From the NCBI RefSeq assembly GCF_000283155.1, contig NW_004454180.1:17167909-17231908 (forward strand): 64,000 nucleotides of DNA, read 5' to 3'. The notes below the pieces were generated by a model that was not told the origin of the DNA, searched no databases, and worked only from the letters and a program-made list of their open reading frames with translations. The stretch's first letter is position 1, and the number at the start of each line of letters is the position of its first letter. This DNA comes from Ceratotherium simum simum (taxonomy: Eukaryota > Chordata > Mammalia > Perissodactyla > Rhinocerotidae). The translations under genes were made by a program, and so were the position numbers. Positions 1 to 9,925 of the stretch are shown here, piece after piece.

Positions 1-955
1 CCTGGGCGAGTCAACTCCCTACAGCAGCTGTGTCAATACCCCCACCCGCCTTAAAGGAATGTGGTGAGTCTCACAGCAAATCGTATAAAAATGCCCTGAA
101 AAAGATCAGTATGACGTCACTAAACCTACTCCTTACTGACTCTTCCCCTCAGAGCTCCAGTGTCCGGGATAGCAGAAGAGTCGGGCCCAGTAGCTCTGGG
201 AGGGCAGGACAGCCAATGCTCCACAGCCCACAGAGAGAGCTGCCATTCTGAGAAAAATTCACCAGTCTGATTTATTAATGAATTCCCAGTAAATCAGCCC
301 AGATGCCTGTTTCCTGCATCTCAAGATGGGCTTTACATATCACTGTTCTTGAGCTGTGTTGGTTCTGACTGGTTTCAGTAAAATCATCTTAAGGAAAATT
401 GTAGCAGGATTCTTCCAAACCAGAGAGGTGTTGAGCCTTTTTGAGAAATAAATAAAAGCCAAAATTGATGTGGTGATAATAGACATGTGTCTCTTGTTTT
501 GCTGGGAGTATTCCTAACATTTGCGTAAGCTGTTCGCGTGCTTCTTCAAAACGGCTCTTTACATCAACCGGTTGATAAGCGTTTGTGATAAATGGTGCTG
601 AATTTTACCACGTGGTTTTCACATCTCTGTCGGAACTCACATGGCTTTTCTTGAACTCTGCGTGGAGTTTGGGGAGGGGACATACAAGGAACAATGACAC
701 AGATGTCTGTAGCCCCAGCCTTCCCAAAGCAAGAACTGCCAGCACTGTCGTCTTGCTCTGATGTTTTCCCTGAAAGACAGTACAATTACTGCCGGTGAAG
801 CCCCACTTCACCAGCCCCATCCGTAAGTCCCTCTCCCCACAGGGAACCTCTGCCCAACCTTTCTTTCCTCCTTTACGGCATCATGGACCTTAACTACATT
901 GCCTATTTTGTATTTACATAAATTATATATCCTTATGGCTATTAAATCATTCATT
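1..955. other. unassigned sequence, no gene seen
   Basis: I recognise no repeat family or exon here. Short open frames occur on both strands but have no recognisable domain. A TATA-like heptamer (84-90) and a perfect CRE octamer (112-119) lie near the left edge and are described separately. The left boundary of the window cuts whatever feature these may belong to. Confidence 0.5.
112..119. promoter_or_regulatory. perfect CRE-like palindrome TGACGTCA
   Basis: The octamer TGACGTCA is the full consensus for CREB/ATF dimers. It sits 21 bases downstream of the end of a TATAAAA heptamer at 84-90. No CpG-rich surroundings or recognisable first exon support an active promoter, so function is a guess from the motif alone. 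Confidence 0.25.
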
Positions 956-959
956 CTTT

Positions 960-1300
960 CTATCTTTGAGTTAATTTTGACAACGTGTTTTGTTAGAAAC
1001 CATCTATTTCACATGGATTTGCAAGTTTATTCCTATAGTTATACCCCAAAATTCATGGTTTTATAATTCTATTATCTTGTAAATAATGATCTTTATTATT
1101 TCTGAAGCATGTTTACTTTCATTTTCAAATAGCTTCTCAAAGGTTTCCTCTTTGTAATCGATTACTTCAAACAAATAAACTTTGTGTTTTTAAATAAAAC
1201 TACCCTTACTTTCTCTGTTTGATTAATTTTGGCCTTCACCTATATTAAGTATTTATTCTACTTTTTTCTGCTTATTTTATTTTCCTGGTTTGCTCTCACT
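960..1300 (-). mobile_element. degenerate L1 ORF2 fragment
   Basis: On the minus strand the text follows the reverse-transcriptase-proximal part of mammalian L1 ORF2. On the plus strand it reads as the familiar T-rich complement, with phrases such as 'tttattatttctgaag' and 'ttttcatttt'. It is old, heavily mutated and without a usable frame. Both ends are uncertain, and the right end abuts the foldback at 1305. Confidence 0.5.
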
Positions 1301-1304
1301 GGCC

Positions 1305-1440
1305 TTGTCTAGCCCTAGAGGACCCTGGGGCTCCAGTGCCCCCATCATCAGCAGGTCCTCCTCCACCCGACCCCAGGTGCAGGCAGGACCTGCTAGGGAT
1401 GGGGGCACCTGGAGCCCCAGGGTCCTGCAGCACTAGACAA
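1305..1440. repeat. long inverted repeat (foldback) of about 55-base arms
   Basis: The left arm (1305-1359) and right arm (1385-1440) are near reverse complements, with a handful of mismatches and one single-base indel. They are separated by a loop of about 25 bases. The longest uninterrupted pairing is the GC-rich block around 1320-1336 against 1409-1425. The element is far more GC-rich than its AT-rich flanks. It could be a small foldback transposon, a local inversion-duplication or an RNA hairpin. I do not recognise a named family. Confidence 0.9.
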
Positions 1441-1499
1441 CATCATCAGAGTCATGGGGCCACTTCTGGCAGGAAAAATATAGATAATAAAGTTTAAAT

Positions 1500-1790
1500 A
1501 GTAAATGGACGCACTAAAGAGCAGCCTACATATCCTTGAAGGAAGAATTAGCGGAATGAAAAATAGAACTGTGAAGACTACCCAAGATTCATCACAGAGA
1601 CAACAAAGTGTAAATAATGCAAAAAAAGTTAGGAGGCGTAGAGAATAGAATGAAAAGGTGCAATATGGCTCTAATTGGAAGTAAGCAATAATACTTGAGA
1701 ACGTTCCAGAACTAAAGAAAGATGTGAATCCTCAGCTTGAAAATTCTACAGTCTCTCTCAGGATTTTAGTGATAAAATTGATTTTCTCAC
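1500..1790 (+). mobile_element. L1 (L1M or HAL1-like) ORF1 fragment
   Basis: The segment reads along the coiled-coil to RRM part of an old L1 ORF1: 'gaaggaagaattagc', 'ctctaattggaagt' and 'gaatcctcagcttg' match the usual consensus order. It is too degraded to keep a frame. HAL1, a half-L1 with only ORF1, is an alternative source. The foldback lies just upstream. Confidence 0.6.
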
Positions 1791-2510
1791 CAGCATCTAT
1801 GTTTAGAACATGCAATTAAACGTTCTTTTAATTTCCTTATGAGACTACAACACTAAAAAGTAGAGCAAGTTCCGTCAGTGCTTATCGTGTCTGAAAGTAA
1901 ACTTCTATATTCATCCTCTTGGAGGTCAATGGTTGTGCAGGGAAAGAGAAAACGAGATGGAGTGCACCTCTTCCCAGCTGGAGTTCTCCTCTTCATGCCC
2001 GATTTAGAGCAGCAGCAGGCTCCTTTGTTGGAAGCTTTATGTGCTTTTCAGGGAGATATTTATAATTCTCCAGCGTTGGGGCAACAGCAGCTCCATTCCG
2101 CATCGTGATCGTGTATTGGGGCCAAGCTTCTATCAGCCTTCAGTATTTTGGGTAGATTTCAATTTAGAACACTGAGAAACAATTTTTCTCTACTTATGTT
2201 TAAATTTGTTTCCCTAATTAACAAATATTTGTTCATGAAAATTACAGAAGTTTAATAAGATATGGCTTTTACACTTCAGTCATAGGATTATTTGTATTTC
2301 TCCTTAGGAAAATGCCTTGACTCCTTTCAAAATTACATGGAATTTTATTCTTTCTCAAAACAAGATTTCCCTACTAAATATTAAAAACTAAATCAAGAAC
2401 ACACAAATGAGCAAAGCTAATGAGGGCCAATAGTTAGAGTTGGGTATTGTAAGGCAGAAGTTTCTGATCTGTGTAATTGTGTTATCAATATTGCCAAAAT
2501 AAACTCTTTC
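1791..2510. other. unassigned sequence
   Basis: A short plus-strand open frame (1878-2108) shows no recognisable domain or codon signature. The remainder is AT-rich without a repeat family that I can name. Confidence 0.4.
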
Positions 2511-2511
2511 A

Positions 2512-2655
2512 CCCAGCGGTTCCTGGACCTGGTTGACCATAAGAATTAACTGGGCGTTCTTTGCCCCCACTTCAAACCATCTGAAGCAGATCCTCTGAGT
2601 GGTGGAAATCAGGAATTTTTATTTTTATTAAGGTCCTGATGATCGTCAAGTTTGG
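2512..2655. mobile_element. MER5-type hAT-Charlie MITE, degraded
   Basis: It begins with 'agcggttcctgga' and carries the MER5-style middle, a 'catctgaagcag...' step and then 'aggaatttttatttttatt...'. The right terminal repeat is missing or eroded, and a second MER5-type element starts at 2656. Non-autonomous hAT elements of this type are moved by Charlie transposases and are fixed relics in placental genomes. Confidence 0.5.
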
Positions 2656-2821
2656 CAGTGGTTCTCAACTTTGGTTCTCACCTGGAGAACATTTAAAAAT
2701 ACCAATGTTCAAGCCATGTGCCAAATAAATTAAACCAGAATTTCAAGGAAGGGAACCCCAGCATCAGCATTTTGAAAGTTCTTAGGTGATTATAACGTCT
2801 CACAAAGATTGAGAACCACTG
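2656..2821. mobile_element. MER5-type hAT-Charlie MITE
   Basis: The terminal inverted repeats are visible: CAGTGGTTCTCAACT at 2656-2670 and its near complement ending GAGAACCACTG at 2821. The interior 'cagcatcagcattttgaaagttcttaggtgatt' order is typical of MER5A/5B. I could not find a clean 8-bp target duplication. Confidence 0.8.
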
Positions 2822-5800
2822 TGTAGAGTAGAGCTACTGGTTCACAAACACTTTCAAACTCTCAGCTACAGTTTGGGGGACGATAACAAGAAGGCTCATC
2901 TGCTTCCAAAAGTAGGACAAAATGCATTTATGGAACTTAGGTATTTAAAATATGTTTAAAAAAACATATTTTTTCAACTCTTTAGTCTATCTACTAATTC
3001 CACCAATGGGATATTTCGCCATGTCTTGTAAGGTTTATAAGGTCATTTATTAAAAAATTTACCACGTTTTCTCTTAGATGTATATATACAACCACGTGGT
3101 CAACAACCAAACTTCTCCTAGGAGCAATCAAATTAAGTAAACTTTTTTTAAAGTCAATAATTATGCTTCAGCTGGAAAATTAAATTAGTAAAATAACAAT
3201 TATTTAAACATTAGCAAAATTTTTTTAAGTGAAGTTTTGAAGGAGGTTCAGAGAAACACAAATATCCAGGCACAATTTGATATCATGTTTACGTTAAAGT
3301 ATACCTTTCACAAGTGAGAACATAATTGTCCATCATACAAATATGAAATGAATGCATATCAAAGACTATTCCACTTGCTAATTAATGAGGGAACCAGTAA
3401 GATTGTAAAGCTGGTTCAATTTGAAGAGGAGGCTCTTCATAGGCAATTTAATAAAGGAATGTTAGTCTAAGATCGATAAATTAGATATAAAACTGGTTAA
3501 TGTCCTGCTGGTCAATAAACCGTATCTTTAGAGGTTATCATCTCTACCAGACAGACCATTTGCCTCTCTATGGGTCAAAATTCTAGAAGTTACCGTGTGA
3601 CTTCATCAAGTTTCGACCATTAACTAGCAGTGACCAAGCCCATTACCCCAAGTAACCCTTGGCTGGGACGGTTAAAACTGCCTCCAAAGGGTATTGAGAG
3701 ACACGCCACTCAAGTCTGTCTTTCGTTCAAGTTTTAAATGATTTTTTTTTAATAATCACTGTATGTAGAAGCCTCAACTTTGTTTTATTTTCCTTAAGCT
3801 ACTTTAAATGGAAACATTTTACAAAGTTAAGATAAAGCTGCAGCCATCTTGGCACTAACAGCATAAAACCTGTGACACACATCAGTAATGGACTGATGAC
3901 CACATCCCTGACTTGGCCATAAAACTCCTGTCAACACAGCCCAAGGCAGCTGCTACCTGTCCACCGTCAGATCTGGTATGTGACCAAGTCTGTCACAACC
4001 TCCTTCCCAGGTGAGTTTTAACCATTTAAGATCCTGGGGTAGTGAGCACTCTGGTGTTACGTGGAGTTAAAGATGGCCCACTCAACTTTCTTCCTGTGCC
4101 AACTCCACGTGAGAAAGCTTGTGTCTGTAGGTGCTGAACTCGGGGAGGCCAGACTTCAGGCTTCTCTCCTCCATTCTCAGTGAGCTGCCTCCTGTTTTAT
4201 GAGGTTCAAGTGACTGAAGAAAGGGAACATGCAAGTGCTCAAGAGGACTGGCTTGCAGCAAATCTTCAGTTCTCCACCAATCACGTCATTCTGCACACTA
4301 GGGTGCAGTTTTCCTGATGGGTAGCTGAGAGTTCCACACAATTAAGTTTTTAAAAACATTCTAGAATGACTGACTAAAGTGCCACTTTATTAATTAAGTA
4401 GGTTGTGCTTATATATTCCTTATGAATTAAAGACAATTTATTTTTAAAACTTAAGACCATAGTAGATTTTTTTTCCTTCATCCAAATTACTCTTTACTTA
4501 CTGTTCACATGCTTATCTCTCCTGATTGAAGACACCTTAGGCCAAATTACTTATTGCCCCAGAATCAACATCAGTTGCAATGGGGAGTCGGTGGAAGCTG
4601 AAAAGGTGAGGAAGTCGGAATATTCCAGCAGCAGCCCAAATTCCTGGACACCCCCCATGCCCTAAGCTACCATCACCTCCTCCACTACCTCCCTCCTCGC
4701 CCCTCCCCATCCGTCTTCCCGACCCTCTGCTCTCCCCCTTCTCTCACTCCAGCCCCTCATTACCTTAGGCTCCTTCCCTCTTCTTCGCCCCTATCCTGCT
4801 CCCCATCCGCGCTTTCTAGGACTTTCCTTCCCCCGGTATTTTGCCTCCTTCGGCGCTGGTCTCCTTCCCTCTCCTCACTGCAGTAATTCATCCCACTCCC
4901 CCCTCTTCAGCTCTACCTTCTGGGTGAGCTCCTTGCTTGCACCTTCTCCTCCCCCTAGTGCTCCTCTGGACCCCCCTTTCCTCCCCATTCTCTACACCCT
5001 CCCCAGCTTCGCCTGCAGGCATGTGATCCACTCTGCTCTCTGATCCAATCTGGATTTACTCAGATGGCTGATTGCCTAAGTAACTACACAGCTTCTCAGA
5101 ATCATCTTGCTGTCACAGAAAATTATAAATTTACAGATTTCTCCATTAACCAAAGGATAATAGACAATTGCTCCCTGTGTTAGGCCTGGTTTTAACTAAC
5201 AGTTACAATTAATCACAGATCTGATAAGTAGTCAAAATACTGAAAAACACATTAGCCTAGTATAGGTTATGATAGAGATTGTTGTGATAGTCTATGATAA
5301 AGAATTGACTGAAGACTTCTAGGAAGGCTACCAGCACAGATGTCCACTTACAAATCTCCTGAAGTGAATTTTGAGGAAGACAGCTTCCTCTACTTTAACT
5401 AGAAAATGCCTATAACCTCATACTGACAACTGCAAAGCACATTGCACCTGATGTAATAACATTTTGGAACAAATTGCAAGAAGCTGTTTGGAGCTGATTA
5501 AATGCTTGTGATGGCAAGCACGGTTTGGCGTTGCAGGAATAAGCTGCATGAATCTCTGAAGTCACCATTGTCACCCCAGCAGTGGGAGCACAGATGTGAC
5601 ATGTGAGCAGGGAGCAGGCACCCATTAGAGGATACCCCTTAGTTCAGGTCAGCAATGAGGGAGCCCAGGGGAAGAACCAGGCAAGGAACTATTTTAAGTC
5701 TGCCTTGTCTCCTTATATTAAAAAACAGCGAGATTGGAACCAAGTCAACAACCCAGCAGCTGACCAAAGGCAGCCCTGTGGAAGAAAGCACTCCCTGACC

Positions 5801-6035
5801 CAGTATGCAAGAACCCTGTGAACTGTAAGCAATTGCTCTAAACCAATCTCACCAACTCAACCTGCTCAACTGGAAGAGAGGGAACAAAAGGCAACCCACA
5901 TCCAAATGCTGATGAGTCCATAAACAGAGCTCAGATGAGAGATGGTGTTTAGAGAAAGCGCAAACTAAATAAGAAGAATTCTTCACCCGTCCTATTAACA
6001 AAGTTAAAATCATGAGATCTGATAACTGCAAGGAT
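2822..6035. other. unassigned sequence
   Basis: AT-rich in the left half, with no recognised exon or repeat. A perfect 11-bp inverted repeat with a 4-base A loop lies at 2947-2972. A pyrimidine-rich tract at 4640-5020 is listed separately. Open frames around 5410-5820 are short and overlap on both strands, so I do not call a gene. Confidence 0.4.
4640..5020. repeat. long pyrimidine-rich (C/T) tract
   Basis: For about 380 bases the plus strand is dominated by C and T, with many CCCTCC, CTCCTC and TTCCC words and few purine runs. It is not a simple tandem repeat. Such strand asymmetry can arise from ancient microsatellite decay and can favour triplex or H-DNA structure. No CpG island or gene feature accompanies it. 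Confidence 0.7.
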
Positions 6036-6605
6036 CAGACACTGGCACTCTCTTCCAAAACAATTGGTGGTTCTGTCAATTGTGAAATCTCATTGGAAAG
6101 CAGTCTTACTCTATCTATCAAATTTGAAAATAGACCTTCCCTTTGACAGAGGAATTCCATTTCCAGAGTTATCTTAAAAAATAATTGCCTGCGAGTATAT
6201 GGAGCCATATATGTGGAGACAGTCCATCTATCAATAACGAAGTGTTTATAGAAGGGGCACTGCATCTCATCCGTGGAGCACAGTACCATGGAGCTGTTTG
6301 AAAGAAAGAGGCAGATCTCTGTGTTGCTAAGACTTACTGTAAAGTAACACTAGTAAGTTGCAGAATAATGTCTATTCACGTAAAACCTACCTATAAATGT
6401 GTAAATGCATCAGTATGGGTGCACGTGTGTAAAAATGGAGGGGAAGAAGGCAAACCACACCTGTGGCCATGAAAACCTCCAGGGAGTGAGAGTGAGAGGT
6501 GAAGGGGAGTTTCTATTTTTTTCCCTGTATTTTCTTAGCATTTTTTGTGTAGTTTATAAAATTTGAACGCATTCATGAATTATATGTCACAAAAAAGTGA
6601 GAAGA
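6036..6605 (+). mobile_element. old L1 (L1ME-like) 3' end
   Basis: The order 'ttgcagaataatgt...', 'aaacctacctataaatgtgtaaatgcat', 'cacctgtggccatgaaaacctccagggagtg' and the T-rich 'tttccctgtattttctt' end follows the 3' terminal region of L1ME/L1MC elements. It ends near an A-rich stretch at about 6590. Confidence 0.65.
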
Positions 6606-6835
6606 AATCTAGCCAAAATTAATTAAGATAGCAGAAAAAGAGGTTTGATAAATAAATGTTGACTTTTTTTCTTGAAAACTTAATAATACAATTAAATGAA
6701 TAGCAATACTAATCAGAATAAAAGAGAGATAACATAGATATCCAAAAAAATTGAACGAGAATTCAAGAATAACCAAAGTTCAGAAGCTATTAAACTAATT
6801 CTAAAAGAATGCTTTCTAGAAAGTGATAAAAAGAG

Positions 6836-7072
6836 CAAGCACTTATCCTGCGCCTGTTATGTGTCAGAGACTGTCTACGAGTCCTGCAATATTAATTCAT
6901 GACAACCTCATTGTCCTCATTTTACCCTGAGGGAATTGAGGCACAGAGAGTTTAGGTAATTTCTGTGATGATGCAGAGTTTAAGTAACAGAGATTGGTTT
7001 GAATCTTGTGAATACGGCTCCAGAGTCTGCGAACTTGAGCTCTTTGCTCCACCACTTCCCACATCTTATTAA
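6836..7072 (-). mobile_element. MIR SINE
   Basis: On the plus strand the segment runs 'gttatgtgtcagagactgt', 'attttaccctgagggaattgaggcacagagag', 'ggctccagagtctg', which is the reverse complement order of a MIR core. MIRs are ancient tRNA-derived SINEs mobilised by L2. This copy lies within A-rich L1-like sequence (6606-6835 on the left). Confidence 0.85.
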
Positions 7073-7079
7073 AATAGGA

Positions 7080-8652
7080 ATAGAATGATATAGTTGTAAC
7101 ATGATTTAAACAAGAAATCAGAAATATCAAACCAACAGCCAGCACTATGCTTAATTATGAAACGTTAAATGCTTTTCTACTGTCGTCACTAACAACACGA
7201 ATTTCCCACCACATGTCAATGAAATCTAGCAAAAGAATAAAATAAGATAGAACAATGTTGGAAAGAAGGTAGAAAAGTGGGCATTATTTGCAAATGATGG
7301 GATAGAATAACTGGGAAAAAATCTAAAACAAGTAACTGAGAGTGTTATAAACTAAAAGTTAGTTTATAACATGACAAAATTGATACATAAAATTCAAAGT
7401 TTCTGACATATCACCAATATGATTAGGAAAAAAAACAAAATTCATTTAAAATAACAGCAAAACTAAAGAAAATATCTAAAAAGAAATTTAACTACATGCA
7501 GAAACTATTAGCAATGTGAATATATGAATAAATGAAGGTATATAAATATGAAAAATACAAGAAAAATGAATAAACATGAGCTTTATTTGATAGGAAGATT
7601 TACTATTCCTCTGATGTCAATACTCGCTAAATTAGTCCAAAATTCCAATTGATTTCCAGTCAAAGTCCCAAAGAGATTTTGGTCCATTGGGTAACATTCA
7701 TTCTAAATTTCACCCAAATGAACAAGCCTGCAGGAAGGCAGGATGAGGTGGGGAAAAAAATAGAAAAATCTTGAAAATGAAAAGTAATGAAGGAGATTTT
7801 TTTCTCTACCAGTTAATAAGATGTAATATTGAAGCCACTGTGGTCCTAGTACAAGAATCTCCAGATGGGGGCCGGCCCCGTGGCTTAGCGGGTTGGGTGC
7901 GTGTGCTCCGCTGCTGGCAGCCCAGGTTTGGGTTCCGGGCGTGCACCGACGCACCGCTTGTCCGGCCATGCTGAGGCCACGTCCCACGTACAGCAACTAG
8001 AAGGGTGTGCAACTATGACATACAACTATCTACTGGGGCTTTGGGGGAAAAAAAGGAGGAGGATTGGCAATAGATGTTAGCTCGGAGCCGGTCTTCCTCA
8101 GCAAAAAGAGGAGGATTAGCATGGATGTTAGCTCAGGGCTGATCTTCCTCACCAAAAAAAAAAAAAAAAAAAGACTCTCCAGATGGAATAATGAAACAGA
8201 ATGAAAGACCAAAGAGAATAGCTGAATAAAAAGACAAACATAGACCCAGTTAAAGATGATGACCAAATTAGTAGTTCAAATAAACGGGAAAAGATAGTTC
8301 TATAAGTGGTTTTTAACCAACAGTCTAAGCATTACACAGGATTTCTAACATCAAAATACATTCTAGGTGGATGAAATATACAAATGTTAAGAAAATCCCA
8401 AACATAGAATACGGAAACATGGATGCATGATTTTATAATCAAAGTGGAAAAGACCTCAAGTAGCAGACCATAAAACTGATAAATTTTACTCATAAAGATT
8501 GAAATATTTTCATGGCTGAAAAAAATGCAGCAATAACAAAACATCATAAATAAAGTTGAAAGAAAATGGAAAATAGGAAAACAAAATGTACCATACATAA
8601 AAGTTGAATGATCAATTTCTCTTTTATAAAAATAACTCTCAAAAATAAATAG
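7080..8652 (+). mobile_element. degenerate L1 ORF2 (C-terminal half), interrupted by an ERE
   Basis: The A-rich plus strand follows the reverse transcriptase to C-terminal part of L1 ORF2: the 'ccaattgatttccagtcaaagtccc' block, and after the ERE 'aaaatacattctaggtggatgaaat' and 'gcataataaataaagttgaaag'-like phrases. All frames are broken. An ERE (7867-8170) is inserted in it, and another L1 begins at about 8655. Confidence 0.6.
7867..8170 (+). mobile_element. ERE SINE (equine tRNA-derived), composite tail
   Basis: The head is GGGGCCGGCCCCGTGG, followed by tRNA-like A and B boxes ('tggcttagcggg', 'gggttccggg'). Next comes the ERE tail 'caactatctactggggctttgggg', then two copies of a 'gaggattggc...ttagctc...cttcctca' module and a long A run. 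A 16-bp target duplication is clear: 7853-7868 and 8171-8186 differ at one base. ERE families are confined to perissodactyls, so this is the best taxonomic marker. Confidence 0.97.
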
Positions 8653-8654
8653 AT

Positions 8655-9925
8655 GGAGTTTTTGCTTCTGGCCCTGATGGAAACAGACAGAATGGATAGG
8701 TCTCATGCCTCAAACAAGAAGAAATCTAGACAAAGTATGTGAAACGATGGTTTGCAGACATTGGCAACAGTTAGCACAGGGCATTGACTTTGAGAGACGA
8801 GAAACAAAGGAGGTGAGGACTCTCCATGCCTGGACCCCTACCAAGAAACTTCCAGGATGTAGAGCAGAGCCGGGGGGCTTCACTAAGTTAAGAACAGAGA
8901 GTTCAAGTCCAGGGAACGCAAGGTGGCCAGAACTGCCGGGCAAAAGACAAGAGCGGCTAGAGCTTCCGAGATGGCTACAGAAGTCTGCAGAGGGTCCCTT
9001 CCTTCAAGTCTTTGGCTGCCTACTGACCTGGGCATACAAGTCAGGAGACTAAAATGTATGGGAGAAGAACCACCAGAGAGAAACCCACAAAACCATCTCT
9101 GAAGCCTCATGGGGTTGGGAAGAGTTTCAGTTCTCACAACCAGAGTGGAAAGGTTTCCTAATAAACTGGGCACGGGGGAGAGTTCTCACAAACGGTATTC
9201 AGTCATGGGACCAAATCTTCTCTCTACTAAAGGTAGAGTTTAAAAGTAAGGAACAAAGTGAATGTGGCTTAACTGCATCCAAAAACAAGGTTCAAAATAT
9301 CTTTTTCAATTGAAAAAACCCAATACTCAACAGCATCAATTCACAATGTTCAGACACTAATAAAAAATTACTAGGCATGCAAAGAATAAAAAATATGACC
9401 CATAAATTTGAGAAATTCAATCAAAAGAAACAGATCCTAAAGTGACACAGATGATAGATTTAGGATATAAGGAGATTAAAATAGATATTGTAAATATATT
9501 CCATATGATCAACAAGGTTGCAAAACCATGAACAAGATAAGGAGAGAAATGGTACATGTAAAATAGTCCCAAAACAAACTTCTAGAGACGATAAATACAA
9601 TATAGGAAATGAAAAATCTACTAGATGGAGTAAACAGCATTGCAAACACAAAGATTAGTGAACCTGAAGACATAGGAATAAAAACTATCTAAAATGAGAC
9701 ACCAAGGTGGAAAAAAAAATACCAAAAAGAGATCAGTGAGTGAGCTGTGGGGCAAAACCAGGCAATAAAGCAGGTGAGTACGTGGAGAACCAGGAAGAGT
9801 GGGGACCGGGTAGTTAAAGAAATAATGGGCTATTATTTTCCAAATTTGAGTAAAACTATAAACCCAGACTCTCAAGATGCTCAAAAGCACCCAAGCAGGA
9901 GACACAAGAAGAAAATTATATCAGG
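8655..9925 (+). mobile_element. L1M 5'UTR to ORF1 segment
   Basis: It starts with a 'gcttctggccctgatgga' leader like that of L1M 5'UTRs and continues with 'ctagacaaagtatgtgaaacgatggttt'. It reaches ORF1 text near the end: 'aaagaaataatgggctattattttccaaatttg' and 'ctcaagatgctcaaaagcacc'. The following sequence jumps straight to the ORF2 C terminus, so about 4 kb of a normal L1 is absent at about 9925. Confidence 0.7.

Noticed and set aside
7806..8012. minus-strand open frame of 68 codons as a gene
   Set aside because: It is the translation of an ERE SINE and its flank.
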